Source: Chersky-299 sp963749535
Lineage (GTDB): Bacteria > Actinomycetota > Thermoleophilia > RBG-16-64-13
Reading direction: 5' to 3'
DNA: 64,000 nucleotides
Assembly: GCA_963749535.1 (NCBI GenBank)
Contig: CAVVNF010000021.1
Span: 25,432 to 89,431, forward strand
Position numbers and translations under genes: made by a program. Of this stretch, positions 25,983-35,474 are shown piece after piece. The stretch's first letter is position 1. Every line of letters begins with the position of its first letter. Below the pieces are notes generated by a model. The model searched no databases. It saw only the letters and a list, made by a program, of their open reading frames with translations, and was not told where the DNA came from.

Positions 25983-27337
25983 TTCTTCTCCTCCGACCCA
26001 GCCAGCACCGATAACTTGACGGCACTGACCTTGCGATAGACCTCCTGCGGGATCCGAAGCTCGCCGTCGACCCTCAGCAGGTCCTCCACCCGGATGCCGA
26101 ATAGTCGCTCGTTCTCTTCCAAATAGCCGCGGATCAGCCGCCAGTCCTTGTCGTCCAGTGGCGAGAACACCCCACCATTGAGCTGGCGCTCGACCACCTT
26201 GTAATGCGGGTCGCGGATATAGATCGCGCCGCCGCTCGCCAGAGAGAACAGGTTGCTGCCCGGGTACGGAGCCGCCTGGGGAACCATGCGGCCGCATCCG
26301 TCGAACTCGATGCCGTTCAGGATGACGAACCCGCCGCCGGCCAGAGGATCCCCGGCCATGAACGACTCCGCCAGGAAGTCGAGACAGGTGCCGTTGATGA
26401 CCACCCGTGGTCGTCCCACGGCGTTGATCAACGGCCGGCCCGCCCCGTTGCCCAAGACGAACACGTCGCCGCCCTTGGCGCCATACATGAAAGTCTGTCC
26501 CACGTCGCCGTAGATCACCAGCTTGCCGCGCTTGGCGATCTGGGCCACCTGGTCTTGGGCGTTGCCGTGAATGTGCAGCTCCAGGCCGTCCATGCCACTG
26601 GCGGTGTAATCGCCGTTGGAGCCGTAAAGATCGATGCGCACGCCGTCGGTTCTCGCGCCCAGACCCACTCCGTGGAAGCGTTGTCCCCGCAGCCGATAGA
26701 CGACGAACCGCTTCCACCCCGCCCGGTACGCCTCACGCAGCAGGACCGCGTCGCAGTCGTCGCCCTCGGGCGGGAAGCCCTGGCTATCGAGGCACAGCAG
26801 CTCCTCGCCGGACCGCGGAGCCGCCACCCGATCACGGGTGTCCCAGGTGATCCGCCGCCAGAAACCCGCCGTAGGATCGCCAAAAAGCGGGGCGGCGTCG
26901 AAGAGTTGGTCGAGTGTCTCCTCGATCACCTGGATAACCGTCGCGCGGCGTTTGTCTCCGGTCGGGAAGGGCCGGTCGTGAAGCTTCGTTAGCGTCTCGA
27001 TGGCCGCGGCGCACGATCGGGAGTTATCCGCCCCTGCCAGCACGGTCTGGCAGAACCGCCGCAGCCGGCCGGCCGGCCAAGAGGGCATTTCCCGGGCCTC
27101 GGCGATCAAAGCCTCCACCTCACCTCGGCGCAGCATTTCATGGATGCCGGCCGCGGTCAGAGCTTGGATGGGCGCACCGCCGGGCGGCGATCCCTCCTGG
27201 TGGCTCTCGATGCCCGCCGGGCCAGTCGTCAAGCCGGTCACCGGGTCAGCCGCCGAGTCAGCCGGTACGTCGCAGCGCACCGTGCCCGTGTCGCACTTGA
27301 CCTCGTGGCCGAACTTGTTGGTGCACGAGAGCCGCAT
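25979..27337 (-). CDS. glutamate synthase GXGXG (GltB3-like) domain protein
   Basis: A protein of about 452 residues. The C-terminal half is the right-handed beta-helix of glutamate synthase with repeats such as LELHIHGNAQDQVAQIAKRG, GDVGQTFMYGAKGGDVFVLG and GRPRVVINGTCLDFLAESFM. The N-terminal half is helical and not recognised. In glutamate synthase this domain is structural and supports the ammonia channel. The start is uncertain: ATG 27337 (RLSCTNKFGHEVKCDTGTVR) has no clear ribosome-binding site, and the upstream amidotransferase frame ends FIFTVAPG exactly where this frame begins to read naturally, so the two may be one fused gene broken by a frameshift near 27,360. A fusion would resemble the N- and C-terminal parts of GltB without the FMN domain. 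Confidence 0.78.
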   Translation of the reverse strand: MRLSCTNKFGHEVKCDTGTVRCDVPADSAADPVTGLTTGPAGIESHQEGSPPGGAPIQALTAAGIHEMLRRGEVEALIAEAREMPSWPAGRLRRFCQTVLAGADNSRSCAAAIETLTKLHDRPFPTGDKRRATVIQVIEETLDQLFDAAPLFGDPTAGFWRRITWDTRDRVAAPRSGEELLCLDSQGFPPEGDDCDAVLLREAYRAGWKRFVVYRLRGQRFHGVGLGARTDGVRIDLYGSNGDYTASGMDGLELHIHGNAQDQVAQIAKRGKLVIYGDVGQTFMYGAKGGDVFVLGNGAGRPLINAVGRPRVVINGTCLDFLAESFMAGDPLAGGGFVILNGIEFDGCGRMVPQAAPYPGSNLFSLASGGAIYIRDPHYKVVERQLNGGVFSPLDDKDWRLIRGYLEENERLFGIRVEDLLRVDGELRIPQEVYRKVSAVKLSVLAGSEEKK

Positions 27338-28664
27338 GTGCTCGACTGTCGCCGTCGCTCCCCGGCGCCACGGTGAAGATGAACGCACCCCCGTCTGTCG
27401 ACGAGCCGCCTCGAGCGTTCCAGTATTTGTCGGCCACCGGACAGAAGCGCGGATCGTCCTCCGCCAGGCTCCGCAGAGTTGCGTCGATGGCCTGCTTTTC
27501 CGAGCAGATCAGGCCGATCTGGACTTCGCCGCTGTCCGAGAGCGCGAAGACCTGCGGGCGCAGCATGGCCGTGTCGGTGATGCCCAGCAACTGGAACCGG
27601 TCGCCCTGGCTGCGGGCGATGATGAAGAACCAGGGACCATCCGGCGACGCATGTATGTGGGTCGCCTGGATCTCCCGGTAAATGAGCTGCTTCTCCGGCG
27701 GCAGCTTGTCGAAATCCAGCTCGGTGGTGGGAGCCAGCGCCTCGATGATGTACTCGAGTCGATACTTGTAGACGCGGTCCCATAGGTCGAAGAGCTGGAC
27801 GGACACCTCCGTGTCCGTGAGGAACTGCTGCCGGATATTGCGCTGGCGCAAGTACTCGCAGACCGAGTGGTAGTTGGCGAAGTCGCCGTTGTGTACCAGC
27901 GCCTCGTTCATGCCGACGAACGGGTGAGCTCCTCCGGGGTGCCACACGCGGCCCTTGGTGGGATAGCGCTGATGGGCGATCCACACATGGGCCTTGAAAT
28001 CCTCGAGTTGGTAGTACTCCACGTTTTGCTCGGCGTATCCCACCATCTTGAAGACCAGCAGATTTCTCGAATGAGAGAGCACGAAGGCACGCTTTTCGCC
28101 CAGCGACGCGTAGTACTCATCGTTGAGCCGGTAAGAGTTGCGCCACACGAACTCGTCTTCCAGCGCGCGCGGCGCGAGATCTTGCAGCCCCGTCGCCTCG
28201 GCGAAGGTCTTCAGGACACTCGGCTTCACGCGCGCCACATAGCGGTGAACGTCTGGCGGACGGACCTCCAGCCCGGCGATGTCGCGATAGTCGTCGACGT
28301 GCGGCTGCCGCGTGGCCAGGGCGATGTCGAAGTTGGGCAGGATGAACTCCCGCTCCAGCTCGGCATGGCAGTCGGTATCGAGCAGGGCTATCTGGAGCAG
28401 ATAGTGACTTGCGAGCATCTCGTCGGTGATGCCCAGTTGCTCGGGAACGAGGCCCGCCGCCGCGATGCCGCCGCCTTTGCCGTTGCCGCGGTTCTGCATC
28501 TGCTTCGACGGCTCGTAGATGAATCGCCCTTTCACCGGCACCGTGCAGGCAAAGCCGGTTACGCCGCACCCGCCTTCCTCTACGCGCTCGGATCCGATCG
28601 GCTCTTCGGGACCCGAATAGACCTGCGACCGGCTGGCCAACAGACGTTCGGCGGATTCGCTCAC
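27258..28664 (-). CDS. class II glutamine amidotransferase (GltB1-like)
   Basis: Ntn-type glutaminase domain. From GTG 28664 (GTGA overlap with the preceding gene's stop) there is a propeptide of about 32 residues and then GGCGVTGFACTVPVKGRF, where Cys33 is the expected N-terminal nucleophile after cleavage. Other family landmarks are VWIAHQRYPTKGRVWHPGGA, HPFVGMNEALVHNGDFANYH (substrate-binding Arg, Asn-Gly-Asp) and STDGGAFIFTVAPG. It would release ammonia from glutamine for glutamate synthesis. The last 35 residues of this frame are a shadow of the next gene, so the natural end is lost or the two are fused (see the GXGXG gene). Confidence 0.85.
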   Translation of the reverse strand: MSESAERLLASRSQVYSGPEEPIGSERVEEGGCGVTGFACTVPVKGRFIYEPSKQMQNRGNGKGGGIAAAGLVPEQLGITDEMLASHYLLQIALLDTDCHAELEREFILPNFDIALATRQPHVDDYRDIAGLEVRPPDVHRYVARVKPSVLKTFAEATGLQDLAPRALEDEFVWRNSYRLNDEYYASLGEKRAFVLSHSRNLLVFKMVGYAEQNVEYYQLEDFKAHVWIAHQRYPTKGRVWHPGGAHPFVGMNEALVHNGDFANYHSVCEYLRQRNIRQQFLTDTEVSVQLFDLWDRVYKYRLEYIIEALAPTTELDFDKLPPEKQLIYREIQATHIHASPDGPWFFIIARSQGDRFQLLGITDTAMLRPQVFALSDSGEVQIGLICSEKQAIDATLRSLAEDDPRFCPVADKYWNARGGSSTDGGAFIFTVAPGSDGDSRAHAALVHQQVRPRGQVRHGHGALRRTG

Positions 28665-30362
28665 GGGGACACCTCCCCGGCCATGGCCGGCTCGTCGCTG
28701 AGGTAGCACAGCACGTCGCTACGCCCTCGAAGCTCGCGGATCGACGCCATCCCCAGGTGCCCGAGCACCACCAGCATCTCCTCGCGCCAGGCATTGTTGA
28801 GGTTGATCAGCCGCTGTGTGGCCCACTCGAGGCTCATCTGCATCATCATTTCGGGGTCGGTGGTAGCGATGCCGCGCGGGCAGCCCCGGCCGCTCTCGCA
28901 GCAGGCACAGCGCACGCAGCCCAAGGCCACCAGCTCGGCCGTGCCGATCACCACGCCGTCGGCGCCCAAGGCGATGGCCTTCAACGCGTCGTAGGCCGTG
29001 CGGATGACCGCCGGAGGCGATTAGCGTGATCTGATCCCGGATTCCTTCGGCGACCAGGAACTTGTGCACCTTGGGGATGGCGTACTCGATGGGCATGGCG
29101 ATGTTCTTCTTGGCGATGTCTGGCGCCGCGCCGGTGCCGCCGTAGCTGCCGTCCAGATGGATGATGTGCGCTCCCGCGTAGTAGCTGCCCACCGCCACCA
29201 TATCCACGTCGGTGGGCGTCGAGACCTTCACGCTCACCAGACAGTCAGGGTTCACTTCCTTGATCCAGTCCACGTGCTTCTTGTGGTCTTCCACGCTGTA
29301 GACGCTGTGGAAGGGGAACGGGCTGAACAAGGCGTTGCCGGCCACGGCCTCGCGCATGCGGGCGACCGGCGGCGTGTTCTTGTCGCCCAGCAGATGGCCG
29401 CCCAGGCCCGGCTTGGCGCCCTGCGCGTACTTGAACTCCACGATCCGCACGCGCTGGATGGTCTCCTCGCGCACACCGAACAGGCCCGTGGCGACTTGCG
29501 TGATCACGTGGTCGTCGTAGGGCCTGAGGCGGTCGTGGTACCCGCCCTCTCCAGTGCAGGTGAAGCTGTTCCAGGCCGCAGCCGCGCGGGCCTTCGCCAG
29601 GATCGTGTGGATGCTCACCGAGCCGAAGCTCATCCCGCCCCCGTACATGGGGATGTCGAGATGGACTTGCGGCCGGCCGTCGCCGCGTCGGTTCAGATCC
29701 AGACCCGTGTCGATTTCGACGGCGCTGCCGGGCCGGCGGCGACTCGGCGGCGTGACCGAGGCTGCGCGTCGAGGCGGCGCGGCGACTACCCGGGCCGGAG
29801 CCTTCGATTTCGTCGCTTGGAACTTGAAGCGCAGCCTGTCGAACCCGCCGCCCGAAGCACCGTGCCGATATTCGAGATGCGGCGGCGCGGCATGCCCGGT
29901 GGCGGCCTGATGCCAGGTGGACAGGATCAGATCGCTCGACCAGCGCGGATCGCCCATGCAGTCGGCAGCGGGATTGCGCCGCATCGTGAGCGCCTTCTGA
30001 GGGCACTGCGCCACGCATGACTCGGCCGTCTCCGCGCACTCCGGGCCGATGCACAAATGGTCCTGGGGCCGAAGAGTGAAGGCATAGCCCTCGGGCTTGA
30101 CATGCACTCCATGACGGCACACCTCCACGCACCGGCCACACGATGCGCACCGAGCCAGGCGGTCGATCTTGTACTTGCCCAAGACGTTGCGGTAGCGATC
30201 GGGGGCCGGGCGGATCTCCCGGTCGACCTGCCCCTGCGGCCATGCGCTCTGGCCCAGATGCGAAGCCGATGCCTGCGCAGGCTCGTCCCGGACTTCGGCC
30301 GAGACTTCGCCCGCAGCTTCGACCGGGACTTCGCCAGGAATGGTTGCCGCGTCCATCGTCAT
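28661..30362 (-). CDS. FMN-binding glutamate synthase domain protein with N-terminal ferredoxin (GltB2-like, copy B), one frameshift
   Basis: From ATG 30362 (overlapping the stop of copy A) an N-terminal acidic spacer precedes a ferredoxin domain (CASCGRCVEVCRHG, then CIGPECAETAESCVAQCP), followed by the FMN alpha/beta barrel of glutamate synthase: MYGGGMSFGSVSIHTILAKA, FTCTGEGGYHDRLRPYDD, EFKYAQGAKPGLGGHLLGDK, SVKVSTPTDVDMVAVGSYYA and HIIHLDGSYGGTGAAPDIAK. A one-base shift near 29,014 is needed to continue into RTAYDALKAIALGADGVVIG and CVRCACCESGRGCPRGIATT, the [3Fe-4S] loop. The barrel converts 2-oxoglutarate plus ammonia to glutamate in true GOGAT. The stop overlaps the amidotransferase start. 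Confidence 0.85.
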
Positions 30363-31783
30363 GCACACACCTGACCCTGAGACACGCGGGCCAGATCGCC
30401 GAATGCCTCCTTCTCGATATCCTCCATGAAGATGGCTCGTCCCACTTCGCCACGAAGGCGGCGGACTTCGCGGATGCCCATGGCGCCCAGCACCTCGATG
30501 AGCTGGCTGTGCCACGCGCCCATGAGGTTGACCATGCGCTGGGCAGCGTAGGCAGAATCGCCCGAACCGATCTCGGCCGGGCAGGCGTTTTCGGAGTTGC
30601 ATCGGCGGCCCTCACGGCACACCCGGCAGCCCAGAGCCACCAGAAGCGGTGTGTCCACGGCTACCAGGTCGGCCCCGCAGATGATCGCCTTGGCCATGTG
30701 CTCGGCCAGGGCGATCCCGCCGGAGATGATCAGCGTGACCTCGTCGCGGAGCCCTTCTTTCACCAGTCGCCCGTGGACCTCGCGGAGGGCGTCCTTGATG
30801 TGCCGGCCGGGGCGCCCGTCATCCAGCAGCTCGCGCCCGTGCTGGTCGGCGCAGAGTTGAAAGACCTTGACGCCCGTCCGGCCCAACTCGACGATGCGGT
30901 CGGCTGTCGCGTGACACAGCACCAAGCGGACGGAGACCACCAACTGCTTGTGGGCGGCTTGGATCTCGCCGGCCAACTCCGCCGTATCCGAACCGTCAAC
31001 CACTTGCACCATGCGCACGGCTTGGAGGAGGTCCTGGCTCCGTTCGATGTCGTCTTTGCCCAGCAACGGGCACCGCGAACGGCAGTAACTCTGGCGGCAG
31101 CGCGGACGCATCGGCTGCCGGCATCACGGCCACGGAGCTGAGCTTCATGGCCGCCACAGCGCGGGCAGCAGCCATGTGCTCGCTCTCAACCGGCCAGGCC
31201 GGCATGTCTAGGATCGCCGGAAGCTGGATCTCCAGCAGATGGGAGGGCGGAGTGAGCAGCTTGCCGTCGGGGGCGAACCTCAGGCGCATGGGCTTGGGGC
31301 CGATGTCCACCGAGGTGGAGATGTACTCGCGACCGTGGATTCCGTCGCGCGTGGGCCGGACGATCTCCGACATGTCCGTCCAGATGGAGTCGAAACCAGG
31401 GCCGTAGAACCGTCCGCGATAGCCCGCCCCGGAGACGGGGATCCTGCCGGCATCGGACTGGTTCCAGGTGGTGAGAATGATGTCGGGCTTCCAGTACTCG
31501 TCGCCCATGTCCAGGAACTCCGGGTTGACCGAGATGCTCAGCAGTCCCTTGGTGCAACCCTGGACGCAGGACAGGCAGGCCTTGCATTCGTTGAGCGTCT
31601 GGACCGAGGCCAGCGGGTCGCGGTTGTAGGTCGCTTCGTTCCGGTAGACGTCATAGAGGCAACGCAGCTTGACGCAGTTGGTGCAGCGGGAGCAGTCCTC
31701 GCGCCAGTCGACGTTGCCGAACTTGCCCACCCGGCGGAACCGCGGGCCGTGGGAACGGCGTGAATGTGGTAGCGGTCGGGCAT
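30359..31783 (-). CDS. FMN-binding glutamate synthase domain protein with N-terminal ferredoxin (GltB2-like, copy A), frameshifted
   Basis: Starts at ATG 31783 (PDRYHIHAVPTAR), needs a shift near 31,745 to reach FRRVGKFGNVDWREDCSRCT and a compensating shift near 31,090 to join LPPELLPF with RCPLLGKDDIERSQDLLQAV. The ferredoxin part has CSRCTNCVKLRC and ECKACLSCVQGCTKG; the barrel has DIGPKPMRLRFAPDGKLLTP, VKVFQLCADQHGRELLDDGR, EVTLIISGGIALAEHMAKAI and the Cys-rich LGCRVCREGRRCNSENACPA. It lacks the usual YGGGMSFG and GEGG phosphate-site motifs seen in copy B, so the two paralogues probably have different tasks, one perhaps only relaying electrons. It lies between metF and copy B. Confidence 0.8.
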
Positions 31784-31795
31784 GCCTACGTCCCC

Positions 31796-32658
31796 TTACG
31801 CCAGTCCGGCTGCCTCGATCACCTGGCCGGCAAGCGCTTCGCAGCCGCCGCTGAGGATGTGGATGCCGCGGACGCCCGGCATCGTCTTGAGCTTGGCGGC
31901 TATCTCGGCTGCCATGGCCAGGCCCTCCTTGGCCGCGTCGGGGGCGCTGGCCAACCGGGCGACCACGGTTTCGTCGAGCGGTCCGTAGGTCTGCTGTTGC
32001 CGCAGGTGCTCGGCCTGCTCGACGCTGGTCAGGGGCAGCACGCTGGCGATGATGGCCGCCCGCTTGTCCAGTCCGGCCGCCCGAACCGAATCCATCCACC
32101 GAGTGAAGCCGGCAAGGTCGAACACCGGCTGCGTGAGCAGGAAGTCCGCCCCGGCCGCGATCTTCTTCTTGAGCCGGAGCAGGTTCAGCTCCATCGGCTG
32201 CTGATGGGGATGGGCCACCGCCCCGACCAGCCATCTCCGCGCGAGATCCAAACCCTTACCATCTGGGCTTGCGCGAGCTGGGTGGAGTCGATGTCGTTGA
32301 CCCCGGCCGCCTGGGGACAGACCCCGAGAGACTGGTGATTGCCGCTGAGGCAGAGGATAGCGCCGATGCCCAGTGCCGCGGCCCCCAGAGCATCGCTCTC
32401 CAAGGCGATGCGGTTGCGGTCGCGGGTCACCATGGACAGAACCGCCTCGCGGCCTTCGCGGGCCAGGAGAGCCGCACACGCCAAGGCCGAACCGTGGATC
32501 TCGTCGGGGTTGTCCGCCACCACCACCGCGTCCAGGCTCGGCGACAGCGCGGCCGAGAGCTTCTTGACAGCCTCCGCGCCGCCGGTGCGCGGCGGCAGGC
32601 ACTCGGCCGTTAGAACGAGTTTGCCGGAGGTCAATGCCTCGCCGAACTTAGTCTTCAT
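31796..32658 (-). CDS. metF: methylenetetrahydrofolate reductase, one frameshift
   Basis: The flavin TIM-barrel reductase that converts 5,10-methylene-THF to 5-methyl-THF. The first part from ATG 32658 (KTKFGEALTSGKLVLTAECL, SLDAVVVADNPDEIHGSALA, AVLSMVTRDRNRIALESDAL, ILCLSGNHQSLGVCP) and the second part (VGAVAHPHQQPMELNLLRLK, KKKIAAGADFLLTQPVFDLA, GIHILSGGCEALAGQVIEAA) are in different frames joined near 32,250. An alternative ATG is at 32667. The coding start overlaps the end of the upstream mvhD-like gene. Short MetF of this kind works with MetV, which is encoded at the other end of the operon. Confidence 0.87.
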
Positions 32659-33250
32659 TGGCGTCATCGCTGGTATCCAGTTCTTGGTAAGGGTCCTCGG
32701 CCGCTTCGGGTACATCGATGTCGAAAGGAGTGGGGGCCAGGCCGTCCAGCGCCAGCAACACTGCATCCCGGATGGCCGCGACCCGGGCGTCCCCGGCTTC
32801 GGCCGTGCAAACCGGCACGGATCTTCCTGCGCCCAGCGCCATGTCTTCGGTGGCAGTGCCAGGCAGGTGAAAGAGCATCAAACGCTCCCCTCCAAGCCCA
32901 ATCTCGTCGAGGATCGCCCGAAGATAGTCCACCCGGCGAGCGCATCGCATGCTGCCTTCCAGGTAGTGACAGTTGTCCTCCTGGCACGCGACCGCGCAGA
33001 CCAATCGGGCGCCGGACTCAAATGCCTTCAGGACGTGCTCCGGCTGGATCCGCCCCGTGCAGGGCACCAGCACTTCCCGCACCGAAAAGGGCCAATCGAA
33101 CCTCGGGACGATCGGACGCGACCGATCACCGGAGTTCGGCGCCTCGCTCGGCCGCGCGCAATTCATGCAGACAAAGGCCGTCACGATCGTGGCGTCGGCG
33201 GCGGAGTCGGTCGGCTGCTCAACATCGGAAAGAATCGATGGAGGAGCCAT
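32648..33250 (-). CDS. MvhD/FlpD-type iron-sulfur subunit (copy 2)
   Basis: About 200 residues with the MvhD Cys layout: TAFVCMNCARPSEAP, REVLVPCTGRIQPEHVLKAF, LVCAVACQEDNCHYLEGSMR and a typical DYLRAILDEIGLGGERLMLF tail. It has an N-terminal extension and an acidic C-terminus (PEAAEDPYQELDTSDDANED) that copy 1 lacks. It is the first gene of the operon and overlaps metF, so it may be the dedicated partner of MetF while copy 1 serves HdrA. ATG 33250 is chosen; a TTG one codon earlier is also possible. Confidence 0.85.
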   Translation of the reverse strand: MAPPSILSDVEQPTDSAADATIVTAFVCMNCARPSEAPNSGDRSRPIVPRFDWPFSVREVLVPCTGRIQPEHVLKAFESGARLVCAVACQEDNCHYLEGSMRCARRVDYLRAILDEIGLGGERLMLFHLPGTATEDMALGAGRSVPVCTAEAGDARVAAIRDAVLLALDGLAPTPFDIDVPEAAEDPYQELDTSDDANED

Positions 33251-33591
33251 CAAAGCCCGTGCCCTTCCTCAAAGACCCTCTTCAAGTTCACCCGGAATAC
33301 TCGCGAAGCTGTCAAGAAAGCCAAGGACGTCGACGAACGTGAGGCGGACGAGCTTGCTCTGTTTCTCCTCGGCGGGGCGAAGGACGTCCTTCTTGCTCAG
33401 TTCTTCTCCTATCGGATGCTCTTCTCAGTCCGTGGACCGTTTAGAGTAGCAGCAGTTGCAACGGGGTGGTTTGTCCAAAAGGCCAGTATTTAGCTGGGAA
33501 TAGTTGGACCTATGTATTGCCCGAGGAGTTCCGAAGAAAACCCGAGTTACGGAGCGGTGGGGACCGAGACTGACAGCGGCGATGACCAAGA

Positions 33592-33726
33592 ATGTCAGCT
33601 TCGCGCACCGCGCTCCGCCTCGTGGTGCAGGGCAGCGACGTCTACAACTATCCGAATCAATGGCCGACGAATGCTCACGAGCGCACTGTCAACAGCGGCG
33701 AGCGCCTGATCTACGCGGGAGGCTAG
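33592..33726 (+). other. possible small ORF or C-terminal relic (44 residues)
   Basis: ATG 33592 to TAG 33726 reads MSASRTALRLVVQGSDVYNY followed by PNQWPTNAHERTVNSGERLI and YAGG. The residue mix (Tyr, Asn, Trp, Asp) is much more protein-like than the other frames, but there is an in-frame stop just upstream and no ribosome-binding site, so it may be the relic of a longer gene. I do not recognise a family. Confidence 0.3.
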
Positions 33727-33798
33727 TATGATTCGCACCTTCTTGCGCCCGTTATCCCCGCGAAATGAGGCCAAGCCGACTGTAGCCCTCGAGCAAAG

Positions 33799-33831
33799 CA
33801 AGGAGGCCCGGGAACTCGCCGGGCTTCCTTG
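33799..33831. terminator. strong hairpin, candidate terminator
   Basis: CAAGGAGGCCCGG (33799-33811), loop of 7, CCGGGCTTCCTTG (33819-33831): a 13-base stem with one G-T wobble. It lies 70 bases past the stop of the minus-strand zinc-ribbon gene and is followed on that strand by CTTTGCTC, so it could end that transcript. Confidence 0.55.
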
Positions 33832-33900
33832 CCACCCGAACCCCCCAATGACTCTGCTTCGAAGGAGCTACTGGCGGATCGAACCTCTACCCCAATGCAC

Positions 33901-34841
33901 CTACCCCTCCCTAGTTCCCAAGGGGGGAAAGATCGCCTGGGGAGCGCCATATTGCTGCCCCCAGTCCAGCCAGGCGACGTCGGTGGCGCCGACGTTGTAG
34001 GTGAGCACCTTCCAGACCGCCGTTCCAGTGAAGAAGCCCCATCGCTTCATCACTAAAAGCACCGGCTTGCACGTCCTGAAGGTAGGGAGTCTTCGAGTAG
34101 TCGATGGGGGCGCCGCTCGGCTGAACCGTCTGGCCCAGCACGAAAGCAAAATCGTTCTCCACTTTGAAGGTGTCGATCACGAAGAGGACCGATTGGTTCA
34201 GCTCCTTTTCGACGGGGACCCGAAGCACATCCAGGATGGCCTTCCGTTCGGCCGAGCCGGACGCGGGCGTATGCAGACGCGGCTCGGGAGCCGGAGCCAG
34301 GGTCGTGGTGGTGGTCGAGGGAAGCGAGGAGGTGGTGGTCGAGGGAAGCGAGGAGGTGGTGGTGCTTTCGGTGTCGCTGGAGCTGGTGGAGGGGATGGTG
34401 ACGGTGGTGGACACCTGCGGCCAAAGTGCTAGTGGAGGACTCGCTGGACGACAGTCGTCGACGAGGAGGCCGTCTTGCCAGAATCGTTGCCGCGCAGGCC
34501 GAAGTAAGCGCCCAGCCCCGGCTCCGGCCAGCACGATGACTGCAGCCACGACGATGCCTACGATCAGCCCGGTACGCCGGCGCGGCGGCGGTGCCTGCCA
34601 GCCTGGCGTGTATCCCGATGGGGCGGCGATGGAGGTGGCGCGTAGCTTATGCGGCGGTGGCGGGACTGAGCGGGATCCTGGCGGCTCAGAGGAAGCGGCC
34701 GGCCTGACTTGGGTCGCATCTAGTCCGGACTCCAGCCCGGCGGCTCCCCCCGTCCTCTGGACCTGGGGGGCAGGCGCCCCGCATTCTTTGCAGAATGCCG
34801 CGCCCTTCATCGATCGTCTTGCCACAACTGGAGCAAAACAT
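33901..34841 (-). CDS. zinc-ribbon, single-pass membrane protein with Ser/Thr-rich stalk, frameshifted
   Basis: From ATG 34841 the protein begins with FCSSCGKTIDEG and, after a shift near 34,805, AAFCKECGAPAPQVQ, together one zinc ribbon (CxxC...CxxC). A Pro-rich linker leads to a membrane helix (TGLIVGIVVAAVIVLAGAGA), a Ser/Thr stalk with repeated SLPSTTTS units, and an extracellular domain ending, after another shift near 34,045, in TAVWKVLTYNVGATDVAWLD and WGQQYGAPQAIFPPLG. Further compensating shifts near 34,430-34,510 are likely (GAYFGLRGNDSGKT in another frame). Zinc-ribbon plus one helix plus an outer domain is a common Gram-positive sensor-like layout; the function is unknown. Confidence 0.65.
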
Positions 34842-35474
34842 CGGATCCCCTCCCCTTTCGCAGCCCTGGGCTCCGCATCCATCGATCATCCAACGCAAGC
34901 GTAAGACATGCGCGCGCTGTAGTCCATACCTTGCGGTGCCCGCGTGCGCGGCAGATACCCGCTGGGATGGCGATTACTGAGGCCACCATTAGCGGCGTCT
35001 TGCTCGCCGACGCGCGAAGGTGCAACTTTGACGGCTTGTCGCCCAGTTCCGCTCTCCGATGTGGCCGGCAGCTTGGTTACGCTCGCGCCTCGACCCGACA
35101 CGCGCTCGCCCTTTGGTTTGAAGCGGTTTGCCAAAGGGTATAATGATATTTGGTAGGGATTTACCCTGCTCTCAGAAGGGCCAGAATGGGCACCCTAGTT
35201 TGTGAGTTGCAGCGTAGCTTGCGCGACCACACCCTACCTTCCCGTCCTCTTCCTCCTCCGCAAACTCAAAGTGCGTCGATTGCTGTGCGCCGAACGCTTT
35301 CGGGGCCCAGCGATGAGCCACAAGCCAGAAAGGAGAGTCCCAGAAGCCGGACCGATCGATGAAACTGGCCGGGTGAGCTGTCAGGAAGCATCGAAAACCG
35401 GCTTGGTGCAAAGAAACGGGCATCTTCGCCCCGATGAGCACGCATCACGTAGTTTAGACAGGAGATAAAGAATC
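34842..35474. other. intergenic region with a candidate promoter and a structured leader
   Basis: TTTGAA (35117-35122) and TATAAT (35139-35144), 16 bases apart, form the best promoter-like pair here, reading rightward towards the microprotein at 35475 about 330 bases on. The last 70 bases contain GGGCATCTTCGCCC, a hairpin similar in sequence to one before the second microprotein. The 51-residue frame ending at 35469 is Arg-rich and I leave it out. Confidence 0.35.

Larger units (their letters stand above)
33251..33900. other. region between the Hdr operon and the zinc-ribbon gene
   Basis: This presumably holds the promoter of the 11-gene operon; I cannot point to a convincing -35/-10 pair. 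It also contains a short natural-looking frame (33592-33726) and a strong hairpin (33799-33831), listed separately. No other coding signal was seen. Confidence 0.4.

Noticed and set aside
35202..35469. Frame ending just before the first microprotein
   Set aside because: It is Arg/Ser-rich and has no ribosome-binding site; it is more likely a leader than a gene.
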